64,000 nucleotides of DNA. It comes from DASPHG01 sp963748315. GTDB taxonomy: Bacteria > Actinomycetota > Thermoleophilia > Solirubrobacterales > Thermoleophilaceae. The stretch lies in the NCBI GenBank assembly GCA_963748315.1, contig CAVVIK010000010.1, forward strand, positions 186,001 to 250,000. Reading direction: 5' to 3'. The number at the start of each line of letters is the position of its first letter. Positions within the stretch are counted from its first letter, which is position 1. The position numbers were made by a program, and so were the translations under genes. Shown here piece by piece: positions 20,287 through 29,578 of this stretch. Under the pieces are notes generated by a model that worked only from the letters and a program-made list of their open reading frames with translations, did not search any database and had not been told where the DNA came from.

Positions 20287-21198
20287 GTGCTCGTGATGCG
20301 ATCACGGGACACGACAGCGGACCGCGTTATCGGCGAGCTCGCGCGGCAGAGTTACGGTGTTGTAACGAGGCGCGAGCTTGTGGCCGCGGGGGTCACTTCC
20401 GCAGAGATCCAGCATCGGCTGGGTACCGGTGCGCTGCTTCGCGAGTACCGCGGCGTGTTCCGCGTTGGGCATCGTGCCCCCAGCATCGAGGCTTGGTACC
20501 TGGCCGCGGTGCGCGCGTGCGGGGACGAGGCCGTGCTGAGCGGTCGCGCCGCGGCGCACCTTCATGGCCTCGTGAAGGGATCCGCTCCGGCACCCGAGGT
20601 CACGTGCCCTCGAACGAGACGCGTACGCGGAGTAGTGACGCATGAGGCGCGCAGGACCCACCCGCAGGACGTGACGGTCCTTCGCCGCATACCGGTGACA
20701 TCGGTGGCGCGGACTCTCATCGACCTCGCCGCGTCATTGCGAACGGATGCGCTCGCGCGCGCATGTCACGAAGCGGGGGTCCGATATGGAACGACCCCGG
20801 CGGACCTCCAAGCGGTTCTCAAGCGGCGCTCAAATACGCCGGGAGCGCGCAAGCTGCGCCGCATCATCAGCGGAGACGAGCCGGCCACTTTGAGCCGACT
20901 CGAGGCGCGCTTTCTAGCCCTCGTCGTCGAGGCAGATCTGCCACGCCCGGTGATGAATCGCGCTGTCGGCAAGCGCAGAGTCGATTGCCGCTGGCCAGAC
21001 GCCAGCCTGACGGTCGAGTTGGATGGGTATCGGTACCACAGCTCGCGGCACGCATGGGAAAACGACCGCCGTCGCGAGCGCGAGGCTCGGGCGCGAGGCG
21101 ACGACTTCCGTCGTTACTCGTACGGCGATGTCTACGAAGAGCCAGCCGCCATGCTCGCTGAATTGGACGGCTTACTCTCCGGCTGCCGCGCCGAGTGA
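20287..21198 (+). CDS. AbiEi-type antitoxin-domain / DUF559 (Vsr-like) protein
   Basis: 303 aa from GTG 20287. The N-terminus is a winged-helix AbiEi-antitoxin-like domain (about residues 10-65: ELARQSYGVVTRRELVAAGVTSAEIQHRLGTG with LLREYRGVFRVG), the middle has the VTSVARTLIDLA segment common in this group, and the C-terminal 100 residues resemble DUF559/Vsr-type nucleases (SRLEARFLALV, RVDCRWPDASLTVELDGYRYH, ending in RYSYGDVYEEPAAM). Proteins of this architecture are abundant and usually solitary in actinobacteria. There is no toxin gene beside it. Its A+T and codon use are slightly less biased than the neighbours. Function unproven. Confidence 0.75.
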   Translation: MLVMRSRDTTADRVIGELARQSYGVVTRRELVAAGVTSAEIQHRLGTGALLREYRGVFRVGHRAPSIEAWYLAAVRACGDEAVLSGRAAAHLHGLVKGSAPAPEVTCPRTRRVRGVVTHEARRTHPQDVTVLRRIPVTSVARTLIDLAASLRTDALARACHEAGVRYGTTPADLQAVLKRRSNTPGARKLRRIISGDEPATLSRLEARFLALVVEADLPRPVMNRAVGKRRVDCRWPDASLTVELDGYRYHSSRHAWENDRRREREARARGDDFRRYSYGDVYEEPAAMLAELDGLLSGCRAE

Positions 21199-21232
21199 TC
21201 GCACTGCCGTCACTAGGTCCGGCAGCCGGCGG

Positions 21233-22126
21233 CTACAGGCCGGCGTCCACGACCATCGCCGCGAACAGCAGAGCGAGGTACGCGAGCGAGTAGAGGTACA
21301 GGCGCAGGGCCGAGCGACGGTCCGCTCGCCGGCACAGCACGACCGCGCCCGCGATGAACAAGGCGCCCAGGACCATCGAGATCGCGAGGTACGGCAGGCC
21401 GAACGCTCCCGCGCAGAACGGCAGCTGCGTCACCGCGTACAGCAGGATCGTGTAGAGCAGGATCTGGCGGCGGGTCTCCTCCTCGCCGCGCACCACCGGC
21501 AGCATCGGCACGCCGGCCTTCGCGTACTCGTCCTTCATCAGAAGCGACAGCGCCCAGAAGTGGGGCGGCGTCCAGAAGAAGACGATCGCGAAGAGATAGA
21601 GCGCGGTTCCCGACAGGCCGCCGGTGACGGCGGCCCACGCGACGAGCGGGGGGACCGCGCCGGCCGCGCCGCCGATGACGATGTTCTGCGGCGTCGAGCG
21701 CTTGAGCCACACCGTGTAGACGAAGACGTAGCCGAGGAAGCCGGACGCTGAGAGCCCGGCGGCCAGCGGATTTACCGTTATTGACAGAAGGAGAACCGAC
21801 GCGATCCCGAGCCCTACGCCGAAAAGAAGCGCGGCTCGCGGAGACACGCGCCCCGAAGCGACCGGGCGAGACGCCGTGCGCGACATGACGGCGTCGAGGT
21901 CGCGGTCGAACCAGTGGTTGACGGCACCGGCTCCGCCCGCGGACAGCGCGCCGCCGAGGCAGGTGAGCAGCACGAGGCCGAGTGAGGGGTCGCCCGCCAC
22001 GTACATCGTGGTGACGGTCGTGAACAGCAGCAGCGACTGCACCTTCGGCTTGGTCATCTCGAAGTAGTCCGAGACGACGGTGCGGAATCCGGCGGGAGCG
22101 GCTGCCGCTGCGCGGACGGCTTCCAT
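21233..22126 (-). CDS. ctaB: Protohaem IX farnesyltransferase (haem O synthase)
   Basis: 297 aa with about nine membrane helices, UbiA superfamily. The first Asp-rich motif is NHWFDRDLDAVMSRT (near residue 72) and the second region is LLMKDEYAKAGVPMLPV. MTKPKVQSLLLF near the N-terminus is typical of CtaB. It adds a farnesyl group to haem B to make haem O, the first step to haem A for both oxidases in the window. The ATG at 22126 overlaps the ctaA stop, so ctaA-ctaB is one transcript. Confidence 0.95.
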   Translation of the reverse strand: MEAVRAAAAAPAGFRTVVSDYFEMTKPKVQSLLLFTTVTTMYVAGDPSLGLVLLTCLGGALSAGGAGAVNHWFDRDLDAVMSRTASRPVASGRVSPRAALLFGVGLGIASVLLLSITVNPLAAGLSASGFLGYVFVYTVWLKRSTPQNIVIGGAAGAVPPLVAWAAVTGGLSGTALYLFAIVFFWTPPHFWALSLLMKDEYAKAGVPMLPVVRGEEETRRQILLYTILLYAVTQLPFCAGAFGLPYLAISMVLGALFIAGAVVLCRRADRRSALRLYLYSLAYLALLFAAMVVDAGL

Positions 22127-23124
22127 CAGGCCGCCGCCGGTTGTTTCGCGACGGGGCCGCCGGCGAGCACCGGCGATGGAACGCGGTAGAGCGACAGGGT
22201 CATCGCGATGACAGTCCACCACAGGAGCGTCCCGAGTGCGAGGTGGAGGACGATGAGCGCCTCGTACTCCTCGAGCCACACGTTGAGCGCGCCGACGAGC
22301 ACCTGGGCGAAGAGGATTCCGAGCGCGATCCACGCTCCCCGCACCAACCCCGGGTCCGGCCTTCGCCTGAGCGTCAGGACGACCAGCGCGAGCACGAGCG
22401 CGACCGCGATGTACATGAACAATCGGTGCGTCAGGTGGATGTCGACGAGGCGCGCCTCGCCGAACGGCATGAACTCGCCGTTGCAGAGGGGGAACTCCTT
22501 CCCGCACGCATGGTGGGCGCCGTCGCCCAGCTGGTAGTCGGCACGGCCGTAGTTCTGCGTGCCGGCCATGTAGCCGCCCGCGACGATCGTGCAGAGGACC
22601 GCCACCGACGCGACCCAGGCGAGCGGCCGGTAGCGCCGGCCCGCCTCAGGCGGATCGGAGCCGATCAGCTCGGGCCGCGTCGCGCGCCAGATCCATAGGA
22701 GGACGGCGAGCAGCAGCATCGCGAGCCCGAGGTGGGCGGCCACGAGCTCCTCCTCGAGGTTCTCCTCGACGACCGCGCCGCCGAGCAGCCCCTGCGCGGC
22801 GACCAGCACGAAGCCCGCGATCGCGACGCGGACGAGCATGCGGTGTTCGCGATGGTTGCGCCACGCGAGCACGGCCAGCGTGAGCATCAGGAGTCCGACG
22901 ATCGACGCGACGACGCGGTGGGTGTACTCGATGATCGAGTTCAGGTCCACTCCCGGCGCGACATCGCCGTTGCAGAACGGCCAGCCGTGGAAGCCCGACC
23001 CACTCGGGCCGCAGCCCAGCCCGGAGTCGGACACGCGCACGATCCCGCCGATCACGATCAGCAGGAAGGTGAGGAGCAGCGTCGCAAGAGCGAGCTGCCG
23101 GTACCGGGGCGACGGTGCCGTCAT
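22126..23124 (-). CDS. ctaA: Haem A synthase
   Basis: 332 aa, eight predicted helices in two four-helix halves. Haem-ligating His residues lie in YTHRVVAS, AAHLGLAM, LTHRLFMY and VLHLALGT. Each half has an extracytoplasmic Cys pair (LGCGPSGSGFHGWPFC and HACGKEFPLC), the class found in Bacillus and actinobacteria. It oxidises haem O to haem A. The gene is divergent from the TPR-LuxR regulator with only 51 bp between starts. Confidence 0.95.
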   Translation of the reverse strand: MTAPSPRYRQLALATLLLTFLLIVIGGIVRVSDSGLGCGPSGSGFHGWPFCNGDVAPGVDLNSIIEYTHRVVASIVGLLMLTLAVLAWRNHREHRMLVRVAIAGFVLVAAQGLLGGAVVEENLEEELVAAHLGLAMLLLAVLLWIWRATRPELIGSDPPEAGRRYRPLAWVASVAVLCTIVAGGYMAGTQNYGRADYQLGDGAHHACGKEFPLCNGEFMPFGEARLVDIHLTHRLFMYIAVALVLALVVLTLRRRPDPGLVRGAWIALGILFAQVLVGALNVWLEEYEALIVLHLALGTLLWWTVIAMTLSLYRVPSPVLAGGPVAKQPAAA

Positions 23125-23163
23125 CGCGAGCCGGACAGGCTAGTGAACGGCCAGGGGCGGAGG

Positions 23164-23169
23164 TAGAGT
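23164..23169 (+). promoter_or_regulatory. -10-like hexamer TAGAGT, leaderless start of the LuxR-type regulator
   Basis: TAGAGT lies exactly 6 nt before the ATG at 23176. A GGAGG further upstream (11 nt or more) would be poorly spaced, so a leaderless transcript is the simpler reading. Confidence 0.45.
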
Positions 23170-23175
23170 CGAGAC

Positions 23176-24798
23176 ATGGCCACACGGACTCGCAGCGGGA
23201 CGGACCCGCTGGCGGCCGGGCACGCCGCGCTCCGGCGCGCCGCTTGGGACGAGGCTCGGGCGATCTTCGAGGCCGCCGTCACGGGGGGCGGCTCCGCCGA
23301 GGCGTGGGACGGCCTCAGCCGTGCCGCGTGGTGGCAGGGTGACGAGGAGACCACATTCACCGCTCGCGAGCGTGCCTTTCGCGCCTATCGCGACACCGGC
23401 GACGCTGAGGGTGCCGCGACGATGGCGATGTGGATCGCCTCCGACTACTTCGACTTTCGCGGAGACGACGAGGTCGCGGCAGCGTGGCTCCGGCGCGGGC
23501 GGGACCTGCTGGAGGGGCACGAGCCCTGCACCGCGCTCGGATTCATCGCTCTGCTCGAGTGCGACCTCCTGTACCAGGCAAAGCGCGATCCCGAGGCTGC
23601 CCGCGAGGGCGCAGCCGAGGCGCTGGAGCTCGCGCGCCAGACGGGCGACGCGGACGTGGAGGTCGTCGCGCTCGCGATGCTCGGGAGCACGCTGATCGCA
23701 TCGGGGGCCGTCGAGGACGGCCTAGAGCGGCTCGCCGAGTGCGTGTCACTGGCGGTCGCCGAGGAGTTCGACGAGGCCGCCTCTCCGGGCTGGGCGTATT
23801 GCCACACCGTCGCGGCGTGCGCGGAGGTCGGGGACTTCGGCCGGGCCGAGCGGTGGGCCGACATCCTGCATTCGTGGTCCGCGACGTGGCGCGCGCGGAT
23901 GTTCTTCGGCATCTGCCGAACGGCCTACGGCGAGCTGCTCGCAACCCGTGGCGACTGGCAGGCTGCCGAGGACGAGCTCCAAAGCGCCGTTGCCGACCTC
24001 GAATCGACCCGCCCGGCGCTGGCCGGCCCCGCCGGGGTGCGGCTGGGGCGGCTGCGCGCCCGCCAGGGTCGGGAGGACGAAGCGCGGACACTGTTCGAGA
24101 AGGCTCTGCCACTCCCGCAGGCAGTGCTCGCGATCGGCGAGCTCGACCTCGCTGCGGGCAACGCGACCACGGCGGCGGAGGCGGCCGAACGAGTGCTCCG
24201 CAACCTTCGCCGCTCCAGCGTCCTCGACCGGTTCCCGGCGTTAGAGCTGCTCGCGCGCGCCCACGCGGCGGCAGGCGACCACGAGCGTGCACGCGAGGCC
24301 GCCGCGGAGGTCGAGCGCGACGCTGAGCGACTCGCCACCCCGTACATGCGCGGCCGCGGTGCGCTCCTCCAGGCCGAGGTGCGGATGGCGGCGGACGACC
24401 ACGATGCCGCGAGGCGCGCCGCCGAGGACGCGCTCGATTTCTTCGCGGCGTCATCGGCGCCATATGACGCCGCGCATGCCCGACTCCTGCGTGCCCGCGC
24501 GCTCGAGGCGCTTGGTCGCCCCGAAGAAGCCGCGGCGGAGACCCGGGTCGCTCGCGACGCACTCGCGCTCGTGGGTGCCCAGCCACAGGCGCAAGGCGAT
24601 CGCGACGCGGCCCTTACCGTGCGCGAGGTCGAGATTCTCCGCCTGGTGGCGGGCGGCCAGAGCGATGCCCAGATCGCCGCGTGCCTCTTCCTGAGCCCGC
24701 ACACCGTGCACCGCCACGTGGCGAACATCCGCACGAAGCTGCGCGCGCCGTCGCGCGCGGCCGCCGTCGCAGACGCCACTCGTATCGGCCTGCTTTAG
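23176..24798 (+). CDS. TPR-containing LuxR-family transcriptional regulator
   Basis: 540 aa. About 460 residues of helical TPR-like repeats rich in Ala, Glu and Arg precede a C-terminal LuxR/GerE helix-turn-helix (about residues 478-540: LTVREVEILRLVAGGQSDAQIAACLFLSPHTV, then HRHVANIRTKL). There is no P-loop ATPase domain, so it is not a full LAL/MalT regulator, and no receiver domain. It precedes, in the same direction, the flavoenzyme-hydrolase-hydrolase genes at 24883-27916 with an 84-bp gap, and is the obvious candidate to control them. The inducer is unknown. Confidence 0.85.
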   Translation: MATRTRSGTDPLAAGHAALRRAAWDEARAIFEAAVTGGGSAEAWDGLSRAAWWQGDEETTFTARERAFRAYRDTGDAEGAATMAMWIASDYFDFRGDDEVAAAWLRRGRDLLEGHEPCTALGFIALLECDLLYQAKRDPEAAREGAAEALELARQTGDADVEVVALAMLGSTLIASGAVEDGLERLAECVSLAVAEEFDEAASPGWAYCHTVAACAEVGDFGRAERWADILHSWSATWRARMFFGICRTAYGELLATRGDWQAAEDELQSAVADLESTRPALAGPAGVRLGRLRARQGREDEARTLFEKALPLPQAVLAIGELDLAAGNATTAAEAAERVLRNLRRSSVLDRFPALELLARAHAAAGDHERAREAAAEVERDAERLATPYMRGRGALLQAEVRMAADDHDAARRAAEDALDFFAASSAPYDAAHARLLRARALEALGRPEEAAAETRVARDALALVGAQPQAQGDRDAALTVREVEILRLVAGGQSDAQIAACLFLSPHTVHRHVANIRTKLRAPSRAAAVADATRIGLL

Positions 24799-24882
24799 CC
24801 GTCCCAGGCCGGTACGGGCCATTCGGGCGAAATGGCCGGTTTTGGCGATGAAACCCACTTCGCGCGGCGGGAGACTCGCCGC

Positions 24883-26265
24883 ATGCAAGAGATCACGAAG
24901 GCATCCAGCGTCGACGAGCTCCGCTTCCGCCTCCAGGGCGGCCTCCACGAGCCGGGTGACGCGTACTACGAGGACTCCGTAACGCTCTTCAACACCATGA
25001 TCGACCGCCGTCCGCGCTACGTCGCGGGAGCGGTCACGGTCGAGGACGTCGTCGCCGCGCTCGCGTTCGCGCGTGAGAACGATCTGCCGATCGCGGTCCG
25101 CGCCGGCGGCCACTCGGTCGCCGGCCTGTCGCTGGTCGAGGACGGCCTCGTGATCGACCTCCGCGGGATGGATGACATCCAGGTCGACCCGCAGCGCCGG
25201 ATCGCGCGCATCGGGGGCGGCGCGACCTGGGCGGCCGTGGACCGCGCGACCCAGGCTTACGGCCTCGCTGCCACCGGCGGACGCGTGTCGACGACCGGTG
25301 TGGCGGGGCTGACGCTCGGCGGCGGCTCCGGCTGGCTCGAGCGGAAGCACGGCTTGGCGGCCGACAACCTCGTTGGCGCCGAGCTCGTTACCGCGGACGG
25401 GCGGATCGTGCGCGCGTCTGAGGACGAGAACCCGGAGCTCCTCTGGGCCCTCCGCGGCGGCGGCGGGAACTTCGGCGTCGTAACCGCGCTCGAGCTCGCT
25501 CTGCATCCGCTCGGGCCGGAGGTCTTCGCCGGGCTCGCGCTTTTCCGCCGCGAGCGCGCGTCCGAGGTGTTCCGCGCCTACCGAGACCTGATGAACGGCG
25601 CGCCGGACGAGCTCTCGCTCGCGTTCGACCTCACGACCGCGCCCGACGACGACGAGGACGTCCCGCCGGACCTTCGCGGCGCCCCGGTCGTGATCGTCCT
25701 GGGCATGTGGGCCGGCGACGTCGCCGACGGCGAGCGTGCGCTGGCACCGATCCGTGCCCTGGAGCCCGACGCGGACTTCTTCGCGGCGACGGGTTACGCG
25801 GACTTCCAGTGCTCGATCGACGACCCGCCCGGGTACCGGAACTACTGGACCGCGGAGAACGTCGTCGGGCTTCCCGATGAGGCGATCGACAGGCTGGTCG
25901 AGCGCGCGGCAGAGCTGCCGCCTGGGCCGTCACAGCTATTCATCGTCGCGTGGGGTGGGGCAGTGCCCCGCTTCGGCGCGGAGCACTCGCCCCTGGGCGG
26001 ACGCGAGGCGCGCTTCATCGTCCACCCGCTCCTCCTGTGGGAGGACGCGGCGGACGACGACCGCAACTGTGCGCTCGGGCGCTCTTTCCGCGCCGACGTG
26101 CAGCCGTGGTCGATCGGCGCGACGTACCCGAACTTCCTCGGCCAGGAGGGTGTCGCGCGGATGCGCGCCGCCTACGGGGCGAGCGCCGACCGGCTGGCCG
26201 CGCTCAAGGCCGAGTGGGACCCGCACGGCGTCTTCCGAACCCACCAGGAGATCCGCGCGAAATGA
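24883..26265 (+). CDS. FAD-binding oxidoreductase, berberine-bridge-enzyme (BBE) type
   Basis: 460 aa from the ATG at 24883. The N-terminal PCMH FAD domain has RAGGHSVAG (near residue 78), whose His is the usual 8-alpha-histidyl attachment site, and GGGSGWLERKHGLAADNL. The Cys that makes a second covalent bond in many BBE enzymes is replaced (TTGVAGLTLGGG). The C-terminal BBE motif appears as YPNFLGQEGVARMRAAYG. Such enzymes oxidise alcohols, sugars or aromatic substrates with oxygen. The stop overlaps the ATG of the first hydrolase, so they are coupled. Confidence 0.85.
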   Translation: MQEITKASSVDELRFRLQGGLHEPGDAYYEDSVTLFNTMIDRRPRYVAGAVTVEDVVAALAFARENDLPIAVRAGGHSVAGLSLVEDGLVIDLRGMDDIQVDPQRRIARIGGGATWAAVDRATQAYGLAATGGRVSTTGVAGLTLGGGSGWLERKHGLAADNLVGAELVTADGRIVRASEDENPELLWALRGGGGNFGVVTALELALHPLGPEVFAGLALFRRERASEVFRAYRDLMNGAPDELSLAFDLTTAPDDDEDVPPDLRGAPVVIVLGMWAGDVADGERALAPIRALEPDADFFAATGYADFQCSIDDPPGYRNYWTAENVVGLPDEAIDRLVERAAELPPGPSQLFIVAWGGAVPRFGAEHSPLGGREARFIVHPLLLWEDAADDDRNCALGRSFRADVQPWSIGATYPNFLGQEGVARMRAAYGASADRLAALKAEWDPHGVFRTHQEIRAK

Positions 26266-27077
26266 CCGCCTCAGCACCAATCCACACAGGTGAGCTCGAG
26301 CTCTGGGTCGAGCAGCGAGGCCAAGGCCCCGACGTGCTGCTGATCGGCGGACTGGGCGACACCGCCGAGTCGTGGCAGTTCCAGCTCGACGGGCTGGCGG
26401 ACCGCTACCGCGTGACCGCCTTCGACAACCGCGGCGTGGGGCGCACGCCCCTATCCGAGGGGCGGCTCTCCGCGGCGACGATGGCCGATGACGCCGCGTC
26501 GCTCTTGCGGGCGCTCGAGATCCCGAGCGCCCACGTCGCCGGCTTCTCGATGGGGAGCGCCATCGCGCAGGAGCTCGCGCTGCGGCACCCGGAGCTCGTC
26601 CGCAGCCTGGTGCTCGTGAGCACGTACGCTCGCCCGGACGCCCTCTTCCGCTCCCAGCTCGACTTCTGGCGCTGGCTGCCGGAGGTGGCGCCGAGCGAGC
26701 GGGAGTTCTTCGAGGCGTTCTTCACGTGGGTCTACACGCCGCGGGCCCACGCCGACGGCACGGTGGGCCAGATCGTCGAGGAGGCGCTGGCCTTCCCTCA
26801 TCAGCAGTCCGTCGAGGCCTTCCAGGCGCAGGTCGACGTCTGCCTCACACACGACTCGGCCGACCGCCTGTCGGGGATCGCCGCACCCACGCTCGTCCTC
26901 TCCTCCGAGCTCGACACGATCCTGCCGCCGCGCTTCGGTCAGGCCGTCGCGGCGGGAATCCCGGACGCGCGCTTCGAGCTCGTGCCCGGGCAGGCCCACC
27001 AGCCCTTCCAGGAAATCCCGGACGAGTTCAACGCCCGCGTCGACGCCTTCTGGCGCGACGTCGAGGCCGGAGAGTGA
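26262..27077 (+). CDS. Alpha/beta hydrolase, copy 1 of a tandem pair
   Basis: 271 aa. Oxyanion-hole region LLIGGLGDTAESW near residue 27, nucleophile elbow GFSMGS near residue 97, a cap region between, and a catalytic His in GQAHQPFQE near the end; the acid is probably Asp in SSELDTILP. The protein resembles 3-oxoadipate enol-lactonase and other esterases of the family. It starts inside the flavoenzyme stop (ATGA) and is followed 11 nt later by a paralogue about 60 percent identical by eye. Confidence 0.85.
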   Translation: MTASAPIHTGELELWVEQRGQGPDVLLIGGLGDTAESWQFQLDGLADRYRVTAFDNRGVGRTPLSEGRLSAATMADDAASLLRALEIPSAHVAGFSMGSAIAQELALRHPELVRSLVLVSTYARPDALFRSQLDFWRWLPEVAPSEREFFEAFFTWVYTPRAHADGTVGQIVEEALAFPHQQSVEAFQAQVDVCLTHDSADRLSGIAAPTLVLSSELDTILPPRFGQAVAAGIPDARFELVPGQAHQPFQEIPDEFNARVDAFWRDVEAGE

Positions 27078-27088
27078 GGAGGTAGACC

Positions 27089-27916
27089 ATGGGCGAGCAC
27101 GTACGCGCGGGCGACATCGACATCTGGACGGAGCAGGTCGGCGAGGGACCGGAGGTCCTGCTGATCGGCGGACTTGGCGACACCGTCGAGTCGTGGCAGT
27201 TCCAGCTCGACGGGCTGGCGGACCGCTACCGGCTGATCGCCTTCGACAACCGGGGAGCTGGCCGGACGGCGATGTCGAAGGAGCCGCTCTCGGTGGAGGT
27301 CATGGCGGACGACGCCGCGGGCGTTCTGCGGGCGCTCGACGTGTCCGGCGCCCATGTGGCCGGCTTCTCGGGAGGCAGCAAGATCTCTCAGGAGCTGGCG
27401 CTTCGGCACCCCGATCTCGTCCGCAGCCTCGTGCTCCAGAGCACCTGGTCGGTGCCGGACCCATACCTACGCAAATGGGGCGTCTTCGTCCGCTCGTTCG
27501 CGGAGGTCGCGCCGAGCGAGCGTGCCTTCCTCGAGGGCTTCTTCCCGTGGATCTACACCGCGCGCGCACACAACGACGGGACGGTCGACCAGATCATCGA
27601 GGAGGTGCTGGCATTTCCCCACAAGCAGTCAACCGAGGATCTGCAGCGCAGCCTCGACGCGTTCCTTGATCACGACACGACCGATCGCCTGGCGGACATC
27701 GCTGCGCCGACGCTGGTGCTCGCGGGTGGCCGCGATCCGACCAGCCGTCCCGAGCTCTGCCGCGCCGTCGCCGAGCTGATCCCCGGCGCAGGCTTCGAGG
27801 TGATGAAGGAGGAGTCGCATCAGCCATTCCAGGAGGTGCCGGACGAATGGAACGCTCGCGTCGACGCCTTCTGGCGCGAGGTTGAATCGCGCTCAGGCGA
27901 CCGGCTGAGCCACTGA
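27089..27916 (+). CDS. Alpha/beta hydrolase, copy 2 of a tandem pair
   Basis: 275 aa, ATG at 27089 with GAGGAGG about 9 nt upstream. Long stretches match copy 1 (LLIGGLGDT, ESWQFQLDGLADRYR, FDNRG, DEWNARVDAFWR). The nucleophile elbow is GFSGGS instead of GFSMGS, and the acid region is AGGRDPTSRP, so the active sites are not equivalent. The catalytic His is in EESHQPFQE. The pair probably arose by tandem duplication and then diverged. Its end overlaps by 24 bp, tail to tail, with the A1-type ctaD. Confidence 0.85.
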   Translation: MGEHVRAGDIDIWTEQVGEGPEVLLIGGLGDTVESWQFQLDGLADRYRLIAFDNRGAGRTAMSKEPLSVEVMADDAAGVLRALDVSGAHVAGFSGGSKISQELALRHPDLVRSLVLQSTWSVPDPYLRKWGVFVRSFAEVAPSERAFLEGFFPWIYTARAHNDGTVDQIIEEVLAFPHKQSTEDLQRSLDAFLDHDTTDRLADIAAPTLVLAGGRDPTSRPELCRAVAELIPGAGFEVMKEESHQPFQEVPDEWNARVDAFWREVESRSGDRLSH

Positions 27917-29578
27917 GCCGGCCTGCTCGCCCGCCCCCTTGGCGACGTCGCGCCGAATGTCCTTCATGGGTTCGACGCTTCGCACCACGGGGATGACGTC
28001 GAAATTGTTCGGCGGCGGCGGCGACTGGGTGAACCACTCGAGCGTGTTCGCCTGCCAAGGGTCGTTGCCCGCGACCTTGCCGTTCCTGACCGAGCGGACG
28101 ATGTTCACCAGCGTCACGAGGACACCGATGCCGAGCAGGAACGAGCCGATCGTCGAGATGAGGTTGTAGAGCTCGAGGTCGCCCGTGTCCGGGTACTGGT
28201 ACACCCGTCGCGGCATGCCCGACATCCCCGCGGAGTGCTGGATCAGGAACGTCAGGTTGAAGCCGACGAACATGAGCCAGAACGAGATCTTGCCGAGGCC
28301 CTCTCCGAGCATCCGGCCGCTCATCTTCGGGAACCAGTAGTAGATCCCGGCGAAGATCCCGAAGACCGAGCCGCCGAACAGCACGTAATGCAGATGGGCG
28401 ACCACGAAGTAGGAGTCGTGCAGCTGCCAGTCGGCCGGGAAGACCGCGAGCTGGACGCCTGTGATCCCTCCGATCGTGAACAGCCCCACCATGCCGGCGG
28501 CGAAGTACAGCGGCGTCTTGAAGACGATCGAGCCCCGCCACAGCGTCGCGAGCCAGTTGAAGATCTTGATGCCGGTCGGCACCGCGATCACCATCGAGCT
28601 GATCATGAAGAAGGCGAGCACCACGGTCGCGGTGGGTGTGGCGAACATGTGGTGCGCCCACACGAGCGTCGACAGGAACGCGATCGCCACCGTGGATGCC
28701 GCGATCGCCCTGTAGCCGAAGATCGGCTTGCGCGCGAAGACCGGCAGGACCTCCGAGATGATCCCGAACGCGGGCAGGATCATGATGTAGACCTCGGGGT
28801 GGCCGAAGAACCAGAACAGGTGCTGCCACAGCATCGGGTCGCCGCCGCCGATCGGGTCGAAGAACGCTGTGTCGAAGTGGCGGTCGGTCAGCAGCATCGT
28901 CACGGCCGCCGCGATCGCCGGGTACGCCAGGACGACCAGGTAGCTGAACACGAGCACGGTCCACACGAACAGCGGCATGCGGCCCCAGCCCATCCCGCGC
29001 GTGCGCATGTTGTGGATCGTCGCGATCAGGTTGATCGCTCCGATCACGGTGCTCGCGCCCGTCAGGTGGATCAAGAGGATCCAGGCGTCGACGCCGCCGT
29101 CCGGCAGATACGCGTTGTCGGACAGCGGCGCGTACATCGTCCAGCCGGCGGTCGGCGGCTCGAAGAAGAGCGAGGTGTAGAAGACGATCCCGCCGGTGAC
29201 GAGCAGCCAGAAGGACAGCGCGTTCAGGCGCGGGAACGCCATGTCGCGCGCGCCGATCATGAGCGGGACCATGTAGTTCGCGAACCCCGCCAGGATCGGG
29301 ATCACGAACAGGAAGACCATCGTGGTCCCGTGCATCGTCACGAGGCCGTTGTAGGTCTGGCCGTCGATCAGCGTGCTCTCGGCCTGCGCGAGCTGGAGCC
29401 GCATCAGGAGGGCCTCGGCGCCGCCGACCACGAAGAAGACGAGCGCGGCGGCGAAGTACATGATCCCGATGCGCTTGTGGTCGGTCGTCGAGAGCCAGCC
29501 GAGCCAGCCCCGCGGGGCGTCGCGGTAGCCGCGCATGACGATCTCGGGGCGCGAGCGGGTGACGGTCGTGGCCTCCAT
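27893..29578 (-). CDS. ctaD: Cytochrome c oxidase subunit I, A1-type (second oxidase)
   Basis: 561 aa, twelve helices starting directly at STTDHKRIGIMYF. The active-site motif is FFGHPEVYIMILP with His260, Glu262 and Tyr264; the Glu of the D-proton channel defines the A1 subtype, in contrast to the A2-type ctaD at 3443-5341. WAHHMF and VAHLHYVLFGG follow. Together with the ctaC upstream it encodes a second aa3-type oxidase. No subunit III is next to it. The last 24 bp overlap the end of the convergent hydrolase gene. Confidence 0.95.
   Translation of the reverse strand: MEATTVTRSRPEIVMRGYRDAPRGWLGWLSTTDHKRIGIMYFAAALVFFVVGGAEALLMRLQLAQAESTLIDGQTYNGLVTMHGTTMVFLFVIPILAGFANYMVPLMIGARDMAFPRLNALSFWLLVTGGIVFYTSLFFEPPTAGWTMYAPLSDNAYLPDGGVDAWILLIHLTGASTVIGAINLIATIHNMRTRGMGWGRMPLFVWTVLVFSYLVVLAYPAIAAAVTMLLTDRHFDTAFFDPIGGGDPMLWQHLFWFFGHPEVYIMILPAFGIISEVLPVFARKPIFGYRAIAASTVAIAFLSTLVWAHHMFATPTATVVLAFFMISSMVIAVPTGIKIFNWLATLWRGSIVFKTPLYFAAGMVGLFTIGGITGVQLAVFPADWQLHDSYFVVAHLHYVLFGGSVFGIFAGIYYWFPKMSGRMLGEGLGKISFWLMFVGFNLTFLIQHSAGMSGMPRRVYQYPDTGDLELYNLISTIGSFLLGIGVLVTLVNIVRSVRNGKVAGNDPWQANTLEWFTQSPPPPNNFDVIPVVRSVEPMKDIRRDVAKGAGEQAGSVAQPVA

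Noticed and set aside
20287..21198. Toxin-antitoxin system
   Set aside because: Only the AbiEi-like/DUF559 protein is present; no partner toxin gene flanks it, so a TA call would be unsupported.
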